Assembly: GCF_029870595.1 (NCBI RefSeq)
Contig: NZ_JAPDIR010000002.1
Span: 1-64,000, forward strand
Origin: Sphingomonas sp. CBMAI 2297
Lineage (GTDB): Bacteria; Pseudomonadota; Alphaproteobacteria; Sphingomonadales; Sphingomonadaceae
Direction: 5' to 3'
Length of the DNA: 64,000 bases
This document shows positions 26,321 through 35,088 of the stretch, one piece after another. Each line of letters begins with the position of its first letter. Position 1 is the first letter of the stretch. The notes beneath the pieces were generated by a model that was not told the origin of the DNA, did no database searches, and was given only the letters and a program-made list of their open reading frames with translations. The position numbers and the translations under genes are program-made.

Positions 26321-26677
26321 CTAGGCCCGCAACCGGGCGAGTGCGTCGGCCAGCTGGGCTTCGCGATAGGGTTTCTCGATCATCGGCACGTTCGTGCCGA
26401 ACCCCTCCGGCGGCGCGCCATAGCCGCTGGCGAAGGCGAAGGGCACGCCGCGCGCGCGCAATGCCTCCGCAATCGGCGTGCTGCGTTCGCCGCCAAGGTT
26501 GATGTCGAGGATCGCGACGTCGAAGCCGCCACCTTCGGCCAGCGCCATCCCGTCGGCCAGCCTGCTCGCGGGGCCGATGATCTCGCACCCCAGCGCCGCG
26601 AGCAGATCCTCGAGATACATGGCGACCACCGGCTCGTCCTCGACGACGAGCACGCGCAGCCCCGGCAGCCCGCTCAC
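26321..26677 (-). CDS. Single-domain response regulator
   Basis: This encodes 118 residues, a receiver domain only. The acidic pair E13-D14 (VVEDEP), phospho-acceptor D58 (AILDINLGG) and the KPY near the C-terminus (EKPYREAQL) are present. The serine of FAFASGYG takes the place of the usual Thr/Ser. There is no output domain, so it would act by protein contact or as a phosphate shuttle. Its ATG overlaps the stop of the PAS/HWE kinase gene by 4 bases, so the kinase is almost certainly its partner. Such pairs occur in alphaproteobacterial stress or light signalling. Confidence 0.9.
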   Translation of the reverse strand: MSGLPGLRVLVVEDEPVVAMYLEDLLAALGCEIIGPASRLADGMALAEGGGFDVAILDINLGGERSTPIAEALRARGVPFAFASGYGAPPEGFGTNVPMIEKPYREAQLADALARLRA

Positions 26678-28818
26678 GCGGCACCTTCGGGCAGCGGCGC
26701 GTCGACGATGCAGACCAGGCCGCCGGGGCGGAACTCGATATGTACCGTGCCGCCGAGCTCGGCGGCGAGGCCGCGTTCGATCATCCGCGTGCCGAAGCCG
26801 CGCCGTATCGGCGCCACGACCGGCGGGCCGCCCGCTTCCTCCCAGCGCAGCGCGAGCCTGGCCGGAGCGCCGTCCCTATCCTCGCACCGCCAGCGAATCG
26901 TGATCCGCCCCTCCGGCCGTGACAGGGCGCCATGCTTCACGGCATTGGTCGCCAGCTCGTGGATGGCCAGCGCAAGGCTGATCGCCGTCTTGGGCTGGAT
27001 CGGCAAGTCCGGCCCATCGAGCGCGAAGCGGCTCGGCTCGCCATGCGGGCGCAGGGCATCCTCGATGATCCGGCGCATCGAGACCGGCCCCCAATGCTCG
27101 CGCGTCAGCAGATTGTGCGCCTCGGAAAGCGCGGCCAGCCGGCCTTCGAACGCGGCGCGGGCCTGGTGCGGCGGCACGTCGTCCTTGAAGCTCTGCTGGG
27201 CGATGCCCTGGACGATCGCCAGCGTGTTCTTCACGCGGTGGTTGAGCTCGTCGACCAGCAGGCGGAGATGCGCCTCGGCGCGCTTCGCCTCGGTCATATC
27301 GCGCCCGATGGCATGCAGCGCCACCGGGCGGCCCTGGGCGTCGAGGTTGAGCCGCGAATTGACTTCCCAGATCAGCTCGCGTCCGTCGCGGGCGCGCAGC
27401 TTCAGCGTCAGCCGGGTCGAGCCGCCATGCTGCAGCTTGCGGTTGAACGCGTCCATGCTGATCGCGAACTGGTCCGCGTCCATGAAGTCGCGGATCGAGC
27501 GGCCGAGGATCTCGTCCTCGCGATAGCCGATCGCCTCCACCACCGCCGGGTTCACCGAGGTCACCCGATTGTCGAGCGTGGTGGTGATCAGGAAGTCGTT
27601 GGCCTGTTCGAAGATCGTGCGGAAGCGCGTCTCGCTTTCGCGCAGCTCCTGCTCGGCGCGCCTGCGATCGGTGACGTCGAACGAGACGCCGACGAAGCGG
27701 CTCGGCCGGCCGTCGTCATAGTCGATCCGGCTGCCATGGCTCTGCAGCCAGCGCTCGGCACCGTCATCGGCGCGCAGGATGCGATAGGTGATCGCATAGG
27801 GCGCGCCCTCGGCGAAGCAGCGCAACGCGGCGTCGCGCACCATGATCCGGTCGTCGGGATGCACGCGGGCGATCCATTCGTCGAAGCTGCCGCGCGGATC
27901 GGGCCGGCGCGGCATGCCGAGCAGGTCGAAGCGGTTGGGCGACCAGGCGCCGTCCATCGTCTCGAGGTCCAGCTCCCAGGTGGCCATGCCGGCCGCCTCG
28001 GTAGCGAGGCGCAGCCGCTCCTCGCTCTTGCGCAGCGCGTCCTCGTCGGCGCGCCGCTGGGTGACGTCCAGCGTCACCGAAAGCACGCCGAAGGGCTCGC
28101 CCGTCGGCCGGCGGATCACCGCGACCGAATTGTTCACCCAGACCACGCCGCCGTCCTGGCGGACATAGCGCTTCTCATGGGTATAGGGCGTGCCGTCCCG
28201 CACCACCTTCTCGAACAGCGGCAGGTTGCGGGCGAGGTCGTCCGGATGCGTGATCTGCTGCATCGTCATGCCGCCCATCAGCGCATCGCGGCTCCAGCCG
28301 GCGATCTCGCAGAAGCGATCATTGACCAGCGTGAAGCGGCCCTCGATGTTCACCTGGGCGAAGCCGGCGGTGGTCTGGCTGATGAACGCCGAGAGCTGCG
28401 CCTCGCGCTCGCGCAGCGCGAGTTCGGCCGTCTTGGCCTCGGTCACGTCATGGGCGACGCCGATGAAGCCGATATGGCGCCCCCGCGCGTCCCGGCGCGG
28501 CTGCGAGGTGGAGTGGAGCCAGCGCCATTCGCCATGGACGTTGCGATAGCGCCCCTCGAGCTCGAAGGTGCCGAGGCTAGCCTCGCCCGCGACCGATTGC
28601 GCGAGCAATTGCGCGGCATCGTCCGGATGGATGATCCGCCGCCAGTCGAAATCGAGCGCCTCTTCATAGGAGACGCCGAGGAAGGCGACATAGGCGCGAT
28701 TGACGAAGCTGCGCCTGCGATCCAGCCGAGTCACCCATACGGCGACGGGGGCGCTGTCCGCGATCATGCGGAACTCGTCCTCGCCCACCGGAAGCGGCTC
28801 GGCCGGCGTGTCGGTCAT
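26674..28818 (-). CDS. Multi-PAS HWE-family sensor histidine kinase
   Basis: This soluble sensor of 714 residues has no membrane helices. Four PAS/PAC modules follow one another (about 10-130, 135-255, 265-385 and 390-510; PAC ends such as FIGVAHDVTEAK, FGVLSVTLDVTQRR, FVGVSFDVTDRR and LHAIGRDMTEAK). The kinase core is of the HWE type: H-box ELNHRVKNTLAIVQGIAQQ, a short N-box HELATNAVKHGAL and the W-x-E segment (LRWEEAGG). No heme, flavin or Cys signature stands out, so the signal is unknown. It is coupled to the single-domain regulator downstream. Confidence 0.92.
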   Translation of the reverse strand: MTDTPAEPLPVGEDEFRMIADSAPVAVWVTRLDRRRSFVNRAYVAFLGVSYEEALDFDWRRIIHPDDAAQLLAQSVAGEASLGTFELEGRYRNVHGEWRWLHSTSQPRRDARGRHIGFIGVAHDVTEAKTAELALREREAQLSAFISQTTAGFAQVNIEGRFTLVNDRFCEIAGWSRDALMGGMTMQQITHPDDLARNLPLFEKVVRDGTPYTHEKRYVRQDGGVVWVNNSVAVIRRPTGEPFGVLSVTLDVTQRRADEDALRKSEERLRLATEAAGMATWELDLETMDGAWSPNRFDLLGMPRRPDPRGSFDEWIARVHPDDRIMVRDAALRCFAEGAPYAITYRILRADDGAERWLQSHGSRIDYDDGRPSRFVGVSFDVTDRRRAEQELRESETRFRTIFEQANDFLITTTLDNRVTSVNPAVVEAIGYREDEILGRSIRDFMDADQFAISMDAFNRKLQHGGSTRLTLKLRARDGRELIWEVNSRLNLDAQGRPVALHAIGRDMTEAKRAEAHLRLLVDELNHRVKNTLAIVQGIAQQSFKDDVPPHQARAAFEGRLAALSEAHNLLTREHWGPVSMRRIIEDALRPHGEPSRFALDGPDLPIQPKTAISLALAIHELATNAVKHGALSRPEGRITIRWRCEDRDGAPARLALRWEEAGGPPVVAPIRRGFGTRMIERGLAAELGGTVHIEFRPGGLVCIVDAPLPEGAA

Positions 28819-28879
28819 CGGGGCTCGATGGAAAGCATCAGCAATTTCCTAGCCTTGCGCCAAGGTAAATCAACGCTTG

Positions 28880-29749
28880 CTACCGGCGCATCGCCAGCAC
28901 CGCCCGTGCGCGCTTCAGGTGCGGCATGTCGAGCATCTCGCCGTCCAGGCCGATCGTGCCCGCGCCCGGCGACGCCGCGAAGGCCGCGACGATCCGTTCG
29001 GCGCGATCGATCTCCGCGGGGGAGGGCGAGAAGGCGCGGTTGATCACCGGCACCTGATCGGGATGGATGGCGAGCATCCCGCGGAAACCCGCGCGGCGCG
29101 CCTTGGTTGCAACCTTTTCCAGCCCGTCGAGATCGCGGAAATCGCCATGGATCGTCTCGATCGGCGTCACGGCCGCGGCGGCGGCCCCGGCCAGGGCGAG
29201 GGCGCGGAAGACCTGGTAGGGAAAGTCATATTCGCCGGTCTCGTCGCGATTATGGGTCGCGCCCAGTGCGGTGGCGCTGTCCTCGGCACCCCAGGTGAGC
29301 GCGGCGAGGCGCGGACAGCCGGCATAATCGCCCAGGCCGAAGATGGCCGGCGCGGTTTCCGTCGCCACCACGATCGTGCGGATCCCGCCCGGGGGCAGGC
29401 CGTGCGCGGCCTCCAGCGCGGTGAGATAGTGATGGAGCAGCTCCGCCTCGGCGCGGGTCGCCTTGGGCAGCATGATCCCGTCGGGCGCGCCGGGCACGAT
29501 CGCGGCGAGGTCGAGCAGCGCGTGCGGCGTGTCGAGCGGGTTGATCCGCACCCATTGCGGCTGCGCGCGCGCGGCGGTCTTCAGATGCCCGGCGACCAGC
29601 GCGCGGGCAGCGGGCTTGTTGGCCTCGGCCACTGCATCCTCGAGGTCGAGCAGCACCAGGTCGGCTTCGCTCGCGCCTGCCTTGGCGAGCTTGCGCTCGG
29701 AATCGCCCGGCGCGAACAGCAAAGATCGGGCGGCCAGCGGGTCGGTCAT
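28880..29749 (-). CDS. CitE-like HpcH/HpaI CoA-ester lyase
   Basis: This encodes 289 residues with the TIM-barrel pattern of citrate lyase beta-like proteins. The start RSLLFAPGDSERKLAKA is diagnostic. An acidic metal ligand region follows (DLVLLDLEDAV), then the Arg of WVRINPLD, the glutamate TIVVATETA and the GAEDSATALGA loop. The substrate is a CoA ester such as malyl-, citramalyl- or beta-methylmalyl-CoA and cannot be pinned down. It stands alone between two signalling operons. Its ribosome site lies in a perfect hairpin (29753-29770). Confidence 0.88.
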   Translation of the reverse strand: MTDPLAARSLLFAPGDSERKLAKAGASEADLVLLDLEDAVAEANKPAARALVAGHLKTAARAQPQWVRINPLDTPHALLDLAAIVPGAPDGIMLPKATRAEAELLHHYLTALEAAHGLPPGGIRTIVVATETAPAIFGLGDYAGCPRLAALTWGAEDSATALGATHNRDETGEYDFPYQVFRALALAGAAAAAVTPIETIHGDFRDLDGLEKVATKARRAGFRGMLAIHPDQVPVINRAFSPSPAEIDRAERIVAAFAASPGAGTIGLDGEMLDMPHLKRARAVLAMRR

Positions 29750-29752
29750 GCA

Positions 29753-29770
29753 TCCTCCTATCGTGGAGGA
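29753..29770 (-). promoter_or_regulatory. Hairpin that would hide the ribosome site of the CoA-ester lyase gene
   Basis: On the minus strand TCCTCC-acgata-GGAGGA is a perfect inverted repeat. GGAGGA is the Shine-Dalgarno sequence 3 to 4 bases before the lyase ATG at 29749. Folding would sequester it, so translation may depend on opening this hairpin. The stem is short (6 pairs). Confidence 0.45.
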
Positions 29771-29895
29771 CTAGCTATCGCGCGCGGACCGGCGGGTAAA
29801 CCGCGCGCCGTTCTTAACCCTGGCTGGCGGTTTTCCCTCTGTGCGGGGGCCGGATTTTACCCCTCCTTAACGCTGTCCGCTTACCTCGTTTGGGA

Positions 29896-31788
29896 ATGAG
29901 CGAGGGGATTTCGAACGTGCGCATTCTGATCGTGGACGACGAACCGGCGATGCACGAATCATATCGCCAGGTGTTCGGGCCCCGCAAAGGCGGCAATGCC
30001 AGCGCCCTGAACGCGATGGCGGCCGAACTGTTCGGCGACGACGATGCCGTGCCCGAGCCGGCCGACGACGCGATCGATTTCCAGTGCGCGCATTTCAACC
30101 AGGGTCTCGACGCGGTCGAGGCGATCAAGGATTCGCTGGAAACCGGCAAGCGCTTCTCGGTCGCCTTCATCGACGTGCGCATGCCCCCGGGGATCGACGG
30201 CAAGGAAACCGCGCGCCGCATCCGCGCGCTCGATCCCGACATCAATCTCGTCATCGTCACCGGCTATTCGGATTTCTCGCCCCTCGACATCAGCCGCGCC
30301 GCGGGCCCGGTCGACAAGATCTTCTACATCGCCAAGCCCTTCCAGGCCGAAGAGGTGATCCAGACCGCCACCGCGCTCGCCCATCGCTGGGAAGCGGACG
30401 CCAAGCTGCGCAACGCGATCGCCCTGCTCGAGGAACAGAAGCTCGAGCTCGCCGCCAATGAATCGCGCGCCGTGCACATGGCGAACCATGATTCGCTCAC
30501 CGACGCGCCCAACCGGCTCGCCTTCCTCCACATGCTCGGCAAGGCAGTGAAGGGCGAGCAATGCTTCGCCATGGCGATGATGGACCTCGACCGGTTCAAG
30601 ATCGTCAACGACACGCTCGGCCATCTCGCGGGCGACGAGCTGATCCGCATGGTCTGCGAGATCCTGCGCCAGCAGGTGCCCGCCAACGGCTTCGTCGCGC
30701 GCCTGGGCGGCGACGAGTTCGCGATGCTCTACCCGGTCACCGGCGAGGACGAGGCGACGATGATCGCCGAGCGCATGCTCAAGGCCGTATCGATCAGCTT
30801 CAAGGTGTTCGGCCATTCGGTCCAGGGCGGTGCCTCGGTCGGCCTGATGGTCGTCCAGCCGCGCACAATCCACGACCCGATCGACGTGATGCGCCGGGCC
30901 GATCTCGCGCTCAACGAGGCCAAGCATAATGGCCGCGGCATCGTCCGCCTGTTCGACGAAGTGATGGACGAATCGATCCGCTTCCGCCGCCAGATCGAGG
31001 GCGGTCTCTCCGAAGCGATCGCCAAGGGCGAGCTGAAGCTGGTCTTCCAGCCGATCGTCGGGCGCGACGCGCTGGAGATCACCGGCTTCGAGGCGCTGAT
31101 CCGCTGGTGCAGCCCGGAATATGGCATGGTCTCGCCCGGCATGTTCATCCCGATCGCCGAGGAATCGAACCTGATCCACGAACTGGGCGACTGGGTGATC
31201 GACCAGGCGGTGGAGACGCTCAAGACCTGGCCCGGCCAATATGTCTCGGTGAACTTCTCGCCGCGCCAGTTCCGCCGCCACAATTTCGTCGGCCATGTGA
31301 TGGAGCGGGTGGCCAATGCCGGCGTCGAGCCCGGGCGCTTCCAGATCGAGATCACCGAGACCGCGATCTTCGACGATGTCGAGCGCGCCGCCGATACGCT
31401 GTTCAAGCTCCGCCAGATGGGCTTCCGCATCGCGCTCGACGATTTCGGTACCGGCTATTCCAGCCTTTACAACATCCGCCGCTTCGCGCTGGACTGCTTG
31501 AAGATCGACCGCAGCTTCGTCGACGGCATGGGCCGCGAGCGCGAGAGCGCGGCGATCGTCCATTCGATCATCCATCTCGGCCGGGCGCTGGGCATGGAAG
31601 TGGTGGCCGAGGGCGTCGAGACCGAGACGCAGCTCCAATCGCTTCGCGTCGCCGGCTGCAGCCACCTCCAGGGCTATTATCTCGCGCGCCCGATGGACGC
31701 CGAGGATGCGCTGGTGCTCGCGCAGAGGGGATATATCGGCGACGCGGAGGCCGTCGAGGTCGAGCTGGGCAACGGGACGCGCGGCTGA
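29896..31788 (+). CDS. REC-GGDEF-EAL response regulator (c-di-GMP turnover)
   Basis: This encodes 630 residues. The receiver domain (about 1-145) has VDDEP and phospho-site FIDVRMPPGIDG, with a longer-than-usual insert after the first helix. The diguanylate cyclase domain (about 190-355) keeps an intact GGDEF (ARLGGDEFAML). The EAL phosphodiesterase domain (about 370-620) keeps EALIRW, NFSPRQF, EITETA, DDFGTGYSS, KIDRSF and AEGVET, so both activities look possible. It is translationally coupled to the CHASE4-like kinase that follows (TGATG). The ATG at 29896 is used. A TTG six bases upstream and a GTG at residue 8 are alternatives. Confidence 0.93.
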   Translation: MSEGISNVRILIVDDEPAMHESYRQVFGPRKGGNASALNAMAAELFGDDDAVPEPADDAIDFQCAHFNQGLDAVEAIKDSLETGKRFSVAFIDVRMPPGIDGKETARRIRALDPDINLVIVTGYSDFSPLDISRAAGPVDKIFYIAKPFQAEEVIQTATALAHRWEADAKLRNAIALLEEQKLELAANESRAVHMANHDSLTDAPNRLAFLHMLGKAVKGEQCFAMAMMDLDRFKIVNDTLGHLAGDELIRMVCEILRQQVPANGFVARLGGDEFAMLYPVTGEDEATMIAERMLKAVSISFKVFGHSVQGGASVGLMVVQPRTIHDPIDVMRRADLALNEAKHNGRGIVRLFDEVMDESIRFRRQIEGGLSEAIAKGELKLVFQPIVGRDALEITGFEALIRWCSPEYGMVSPGMFIPIAEESNLIHELGDWVIDQAVETLKTWPGQYVSVNFSPRQFRRHNFVGHVMERVANAGVEPGRFQIEITETAIFDDVERAADTLFKLRQMGFRIALDDFGTGYSSLYNIRRFALDCLKIDRSFVDGMGRERESAAIVHSIIHLGRALGMEVVAEGVETETQLQSLRVAGCSHLQGYYLARPMDAEDALVLAQRGYIGDAEAVEVELGNGTRG

Positions 31789-33638
31789 TGCCCCGCGCAA
31801 GGCGCCTCAAGGCGCCGGCCTCGCTCGGCGCGAAACTGGTCCTGATCCTCACCGGCGTCGGCGTCATCGGCGCCGCCGCGCTGACGCTGATGCTCGCCAC
31901 CGTCATCACGCCGAGCTTCAACCGGCTCGAGCGCGACGCGGTCGACGCGCATGTCGCGCGCACCCAGGCGGTCGTCCACGATGTCTCGGCCAAGGTCGAG
32001 AACGCCGTGCGCGACTATGGCGACTGGAACTCGTCCTACGACTATATGGCGCATCCGACCAAGGCGTTCGAGGACGAGAGCTTCTCCACGCTGGCCATGG
32101 TCAATCTCGACGTCAACGGCATGGCCTATGTCCGGCCCGATCGCGAAATCGTGATCGCGCGCTGGCTCGACCTCGAGAAGCAGGCCGATGTGCCCGCGAT
32201 GCGCGCGCGCCTCGCCCAGGCCATCGCCCGGTTCGATTTCGCGCGGATGCTGCATGGACAGAGCTCGGCCGGATTCTTCATTCGCCTGGGAGACACGCTG
32301 GCCGCGATCGGCATCGCGCAGGTGCGCAGGAGCGACGGCAGCGGCACGCCGCGCGGCTATGTGCTGATGGCCCGCGCCGTCACCGCGGCGCAGCTCAGTA
32401 CCCTGCTCCAGCTCGAGGCCGCCCTCGCCCTCGACCATCCTGTCGCCGCGATCACCAAGGCCCCGGGCGCTACCCGGACCCGCATCGCCGTGCCGATCCC
32501 GGGGCCGGACGGCCGCCCGGTCGCCACGGCCACCTATAGCGTGCCGCGCGACCTCTCGACGCTCGGCACGCGGATGCTCGTGCTCGCCGTGGTCGGGTCG
32601 TCGATCCTGCTGGCGATCGTGCTGCTGGTGCTGCGCCGGATGATCGCGCGCCTCGTCCTCGCGCCGCTGAAGCGCGTCGAGCGCCACATGGGCGTGGTCC
32701 GCGCCTCGGGCACGCTCGGACTGCTGACGGACAGGCCGCGCGACGACGAGATCGGCAGCCTGGTCACCAGCTTCAACTCGATGCTCCGGCAGCTCAAGGA
32801 CCTGCGCGAGCAGCTCGAGGTGCAGAGCTTCACCCTGGGTCGCAGCGAGAGCGCGGTGGCGGTGATGCACAATGTCCGCAATGCGCTGAACCCGATCAGC
32901 ACCGTGCTCAGCCAGGGGCTGGGCAGCGGCGCGCCGATGGACCGGGCATTGCTCGATCGCGCGCTCGGCGAGCTGGCGAGCGAGGAGCTTCCCGCGGTGC
33001 GCCGGCAGAAGCTCGTCGCCTTCCTTGCCGCCGCGATCGAAAGCGTCGAGCAGGAGCGGGCCGATCGTCGCGCGCAGATCGCGATCGGCCGCGAGGCGCT
33101 GCACCATGTGCTGGAGATCATCGGCCAGCAGCAGGAGGCGGCGCACGAGCGCCCGCCGCTCGATGCCTGCGACATCACCGATATCGTCGCCCAGAACGCC
33201 ACCATCGCGCGCTATTCGGGCGAGAATTCGATTGCCTTCAGCTTCCCGTCCAAGCCGCACTGGGTGATGGCCAACCGCGTGATCCTCAGCCAGGTCGTCG
33301 GCAATCTCTTCGCCAATGCTGCGGAGGCCATCGCCGCGACCGGGCGCGGCAGCGGCTCGATCTCGGTGACGATCCGGGACAAGGGCGACAGCACCGAGAT
33401 CCATATCCGCGACGATGGCGAGGGATTCGACCCCGCTACGGCGCCGACGCTCTTCCAGCGCGGCTTCTCCACTCGGGCGCACAAATCGGGCGGCCTGGGC
33501 CTCCACTGGTGCGCCAATTCGATGCTGACGATGGAAGGCAAGCTCGACCTGGTGAGCGACGGCAAGGGAACCGGGGCCAAGGCGATCCTGACGCTGGGCA
33601 CGGCGCGGCTGGTGCAGCCGAACGGGATTGCGGCGTAA
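31788..33638 (+). CDS. CHASE4-like membrane sensor histidine kinase
   Basis: This encodes 616 residues. Membrane helices near 15-38 and 262-285 frame a periplasmic domain with the CHASE4-type pattern DYGDWNSSYDYM and FSTLAMVNLDVNGMAYV. A HAMP linker follows (LAPLKRVERHM to DDEIGSLVTSFNSML). The phosphoacceptor box is atypical (VMHNVRNALNPISTVL), and the ATPase domain has GNLFANAAEAI, DDGEGFD and GGLGLHWC in place of the usual GxGLGLxI. It shares a stop/start (TGATG) with the REC-GGDEF-EAL gene and probably phosphorylates that protein's receiver. Confidence 0.88.
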   Translation: MPRARRLKAPASLGAKLVLILTGVGVIGAAALTLMLATVITPSFNRLERDAVDAHVARTQAVVHDVSAKVENAVRDYGDWNSSYDYMAHPTKAFEDESFSTLAMVNLDVNGMAYVRPDREIVIARWLDLEKQADVPAMRARLAQAIARFDFARMLHGQSSAGFFIRLGDTLAAIGIAQVRRSDGSGTPRGYVLMARAVTAAQLSTLLQLEAALALDHPVAAITKAPGATRTRIAVPIPGPDGRPVATATYSVPRDLSTLGTRMLVLAVVGSSILLAIVLLVLRRMIARLVLAPLKRVERHMGVVRASGTLGLLTDRPRDDEIGSLVTSFNSMLRQLKDLREQLEVQSFTLGRSESAVAVMHNVRNALNPISTVLSQGLGSGAPMDRALLDRALGELASEELPAVRRQKLVAFLAAAIESVEQERADRRAQIAIGREALHHVLEIIGQQQEAAHERPPLDACDITDIVAQNATIARYSGENSIAFSFPSKPHWVMANRVILSQVVGNLFANAAEAIAATGRGSGSISVTIRDKGDSTEIHIRDDGEGFDPATAPTLFQRGFSTRAHKSGGLGLHWCANSMLTMEGKLDLVSDGKGTGAKAILTLGTARLVQPNGIAA

Positions 33639-33647
33639 TTCCACTTT

Positions 33648-33782
33648 CCCTCTCCCCTTGTGGGAGAGGGAGGGAGCCGACGAAGTCGGCGGAAGGGTGA
33701 GGGGGAGTGAGCCTCCGTCCCCCCTCATCCTTCCCACTCGCTTCGCGAGCGGGCCCCTTCCTTCTCCCACAAGGGGAGAAGG
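33648..33782. repeat. Multi-hairpin repeat between convergent genes
   Basis: Successive hairpins are CCCTCTCCC-cttgt-GGGAGAGGG (33648-33670), CCGAC-gaa-GTCGG (33677-33689), a CTCGC/GCGAG hairpin near 33738, and CCTTCTCCC-acaag-GGGAGAAGG (33760-33782). The first and last are also inverted copies of each other, so the whole folds back. It fills the 151-base gap between the convergent kinase and SET-domain genes and may end transcription from both sides. Confidence 0.7.
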
Positions 33783-33789
33783 AGTTTAG

Positions 33790-34938
33790 TTACCGCCCCA
33801 CGGCCTTCCGCGTCCCCGCCACTTCGTCCTTGCGGCGCAGATAGGGTGCGACGAGGTTGCGTGCCCGGAACCATTCCTGCCGGTCCGGGTCGAGGCTGTC
33901 GAAATTGCCGATCACCCGGCGGCATTCGGGCGCGCGGCACTGGCAGATCATGTGCCAGTTCGATTCCCGGAGCGTCGTCGAATAGTCCCAGGCGATTTCC
34001 TCGCCCGGCTGGATCGCGCGCACCGCGACCAGGAACACGCCCGTATCGGTGAAACGCAGGCCGGCATTGGGGTCGCAGCTGTGATTGACCAGATCGTCGA
34101 TCCGGCCGGACGGGCCCATATAATGGTCCGGCGTCACCTGCACGAAGCGGTCGCCCCGGCCGCGCATCAGGCTGGGGATCTGGTCGGCGCGGAAACGCCG
34201 GCCGGTGAACTCGATCAGCACATCGCCCTCGGCAAAGGCGCTCGCGGCGAACACGGCCTTGCCCAGATGGTTCTCGCCCACCTTGAACAGATTGTTCGAA
34301 GGCCGGTAGCGATCGAGCCAGCGCAGCCCGCCGCGGCGCGTGCCGAAGGCGCGCAGCGGGTTGATCGTCGCCAGGCCGATCAGGAACCATATGCTGGCAT
34401 GGCAGAGGAGCTCGACGATGACATAGGCGAGCTCGGCCACCCCCGGCTGGGTCGCGCGCACCGCGACGAGCAGCGTGGCGAGATCGCCGAAGGTCCACAG
34501 GCCCCAGGCCGGCGAGCGCTCGCGGTTGCGATCGGTCCACACGCTTGCCCAGGTCGGCCAGAAGCTCACCGGGACGGCGAGCACCACCAGCATGTGCGCC
34601 CAGAAAGCCTCGCGGAAGACGAGCCACAGCATCAGCGCGCTCAGGCTGGCCGCGATGCAGAAGGTCTCGGTGGGCGAGGGCGGGGCCCAGGACGAGCGCC
34701 GCCAGATGCCGATCGTCACCAGGATGCAGGCGATCGAGGAGAGCGCGAACACCCAGCCTTGCGGCGCGCCCGGATTCACCGCGGCATAGGTCAGCGCCTC
34801 GAGCGAAGTCGCCGCGCTCCAGATCAGCCATGACGCGCGGTTCGGCTCCACCAGCTCGCGACGCAGCCCGATCAGATAGGTCGCATAGCCCGCGAAGCTG
34901 AAGCCGATCGCCAGCAGGAACCAGATATCGGCGGTCAA
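33790..34938 (-). CDS. Membrane-anchored SET-domain protein (putative lysine methyltransferase)
   Basis: This encodes 382 residues. The first 195 contain about six or seven hydrophobic helices (FLLAIGFSFAGYATYLIG, WVFALSSIACILVTIGIW, HMLVVLAVPVSFW and others). A SET domain follows (about 215-325): GKAVFAASAFAEGDVLIEF, the catalytic/SAM-binding NHSCDPN (285-291), GEEIAWDYST, and a post-SET-like cysteine cluster CQCRAPECR. SET proteins methylate protein lysines, and fusion to a membrane module is unusual. The TTG at 34938 is favoured because GGGAGGGAGCGTAAT precedes it. An in-frame ATG at 34971 is the alternative. Confidence 0.8.
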   Translation of the reverse strand: MTADIWFLLAIGFSFAGYATYLIGLRRELVEPNRASWLIWSAATSLEALTYAAVNPGAPQGWVFALSSIACILVTIGIWRRSSWAPPSPTETFCIAASLSALMLWLVFREAFWAHMLVVLAVPVSFWPTWASVWTDRNRERSPAWGLWTFGDLATLLVAVRATQPGVAELAYVIVELLCHASIWFLIGLATINPLRAFGTRRGGLRWLDRYRPSNNLFKVGENHLGKAVFAASAFAEGDVLIEFTGRRFRADQIPSLMRGRGDRFVQVTPDHYMGPSGRIDDLVNHSCDPNAGLRFTDTGVFLVAVRAIQPGEEIAWDYSTTLRESNWHMICQCRAPECRRVIGNFDSLDPDRQEWFRARNLVAPYLRRKDEVAGTRKAVGR

Positions 34939-34992
34939 ATTACGCTCCCTCCCAAACGGAGCGTTTACCATGTCCCGGATTCGTCGTCTACG

Positions 34993-35021
34993 CGCGACTC
35001 GCGGTGACTCCGCGAGTCGCG
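34993..35021. repeat. Perfect 12-base hairpin upstream of the SET gene
   Basis: CGCGACTCGCGG-tgact-CCGCGAGTCGCG forms a perfect stem. Just beyond it the related words GAATCGCGAAGAGTCAC recur. It lies in the gap between the cysQ stop and the SET-domain gene start, on the leader side of the latter. Confidence 0.6.
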
Positions 35022-35063
35022 GGGAATCGCGAAGAGTCACTTACGGGGCGAATCTCACAAGAA

Positions 35064-35085
35064 CCCCCTCCTTTCCAGGGAGGGG
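35064..35085. terminator. Hairpin after cysQ (CCCTCC repeat family)
   Basis: CCCCCTCC and GGGAGGGG pair around TTTCCA just past the cysQ stop (cysQ is read leftwards and ends at 35089). It matches the 664-686 repeat in most positions. It may end or stabilise the sulfate-operon transcript. Confidence 0.45.
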
Positions 35086-35088
35086 AAT

